The position numbers and the translations under genes are program-made. DNA of 64,000 nt, taken from IMG/VR virus record IMGVR_UViG_3300046373_000099, positions 1 to 64,000 of that record; one strand, written 5' to 3'. The stretch's first letter is position 1; each line of letters opens with the position of its first letter. Under the pieces are notes generated by a model. The model had not been told where the DNA came from and did no database searches. It saw only the letters and a program-made list of their open reading frames with translations. Source of the stretch: a virus. Of the stretch, positions 63,834 through 64,000 are shown piece by piece.

Positions 63834-64000
63834 ATGATGGGTTGGCTTCGGCGGAAGATGGAGAAATGGTCAATCGCGAACGAAGAAGCCGCCGAGCGGT
63901 CTAAGGCCCGACGGCTTCTTTTGGAAAGCACACAGAAGGAAATGATCGAAAACGAGAAGGCTATAGCGCGCGCTGACAAACTCCTTCTTGATGAAAAGTT
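63834..64000 (+). CDS. Hypothetical protein, 3' end cut by window
   Basis: ATG 63834 with GGAGG 5 nt upstream. The visible 55 residues are strongly helical and charged (WLRRKMEKWSIANEEAAERS, KARRLLLESTQKEMIENEKA). The coiled-coil part continues out of the window. No family is known. Confidence 0.6.
   Translation, partial: MMGWLRRKMEKWSIANEEAAERSKARRLLLESTQKEMIENEKAIARADKLLLDEK

Overview
The window is almost entirely the genome of a temperate, tailed (siphovirus-type, HK97-like) phage of an alphaproteobacterium, most likely Rhizobiales (Rhizobium/Agrobacterium/Sinorhizobium relatives). The grounds are the GC-rich coding sequence, a GTA-like tail-tip gene order, a GcrA-like HTH protein, a 48-bp attachment core matching the 3' half of a tRNA-Thr(GGT) gene, and many proteins carrying the peptide ANDN, with which alphaproteobacterial tmRNA tags begin. 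No housekeeping gene is visible. All functional names come from motifs read by eye; no database search was run.

Layout. (1) 1-5.97 kb, minus strand: an accessory arm with its own promoter (5938-5966) behind a terminator (5997-6032). It encodes a secreted trypsin-like protease, a two-helix membrane protein, an ExbB/TolQ-like and an ExbD/TolR-like protein, then small membrane proteins, a macro-like protein, two metallophosphatases and a DUF1937-like protein. (2) 6.0-8.3 kb, minus: lysis (amidase, holin, overlapping Rz/Rz1). (3) 8.4-11.0 kb, plus: an AT-richer insertion with an unknown gene and a GT61-like glycosyltransferase. (4) 11.0-34.6 kb, minus: tailspike, LamG-like and SGNH-hydrolase fibres, tail tip, tape measure with a peptidase domain, tail chaperone with frameshift, tube, connectors, capsid, S49 protease, portal, TerL, TerS, HNH. 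(5) 35-53.6 kb, minus: nucleases, Prim-Pol/helicase beside a GGTGG repeat block (candidate origin), two DNA methyltransferases, SF2 helicase, SLOG protein, sigma-like factor, Cas4-like exonuclease, sliding clamp, DUF669 SSB-like protein and Sak4-like ATPase. Two small plus-strand genes at 39.8-40.2 kb have their own palindromic operator.

(6) 53.7-58.1 kb: two S24-type repressors. The one at 53.8 kb lacks the catalytic Ser and Lys; the one at 57.4 kb has Ser, Lys and an Ala-Gly cleavage site and is flanked by GGTACG operators. Between them lie leftward genes, including a protein with an IS110-type C-terminal domain but no RuvC domain. (7) 58.2-63.0 kb, plus: a run of small overlapping genes ending in MazG-like, excisionase and tyrosine integrase genes, then a terminator and the att core (63213-63260).

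Control. Five near-identical promoters (TTGACA, 17-nt spacer, TATTGT or TACTGT) head five transcription units, so the phage seems to run a dispersed single-operator regulon. About twenty genes start behind a shared leader of CCA repeats plus GGAGAC. The att core is not followed by a tRNA 5' half, so this is either an unintegrated phage genome (attP) or a tandem junction. Both ends of the window cut through genes.
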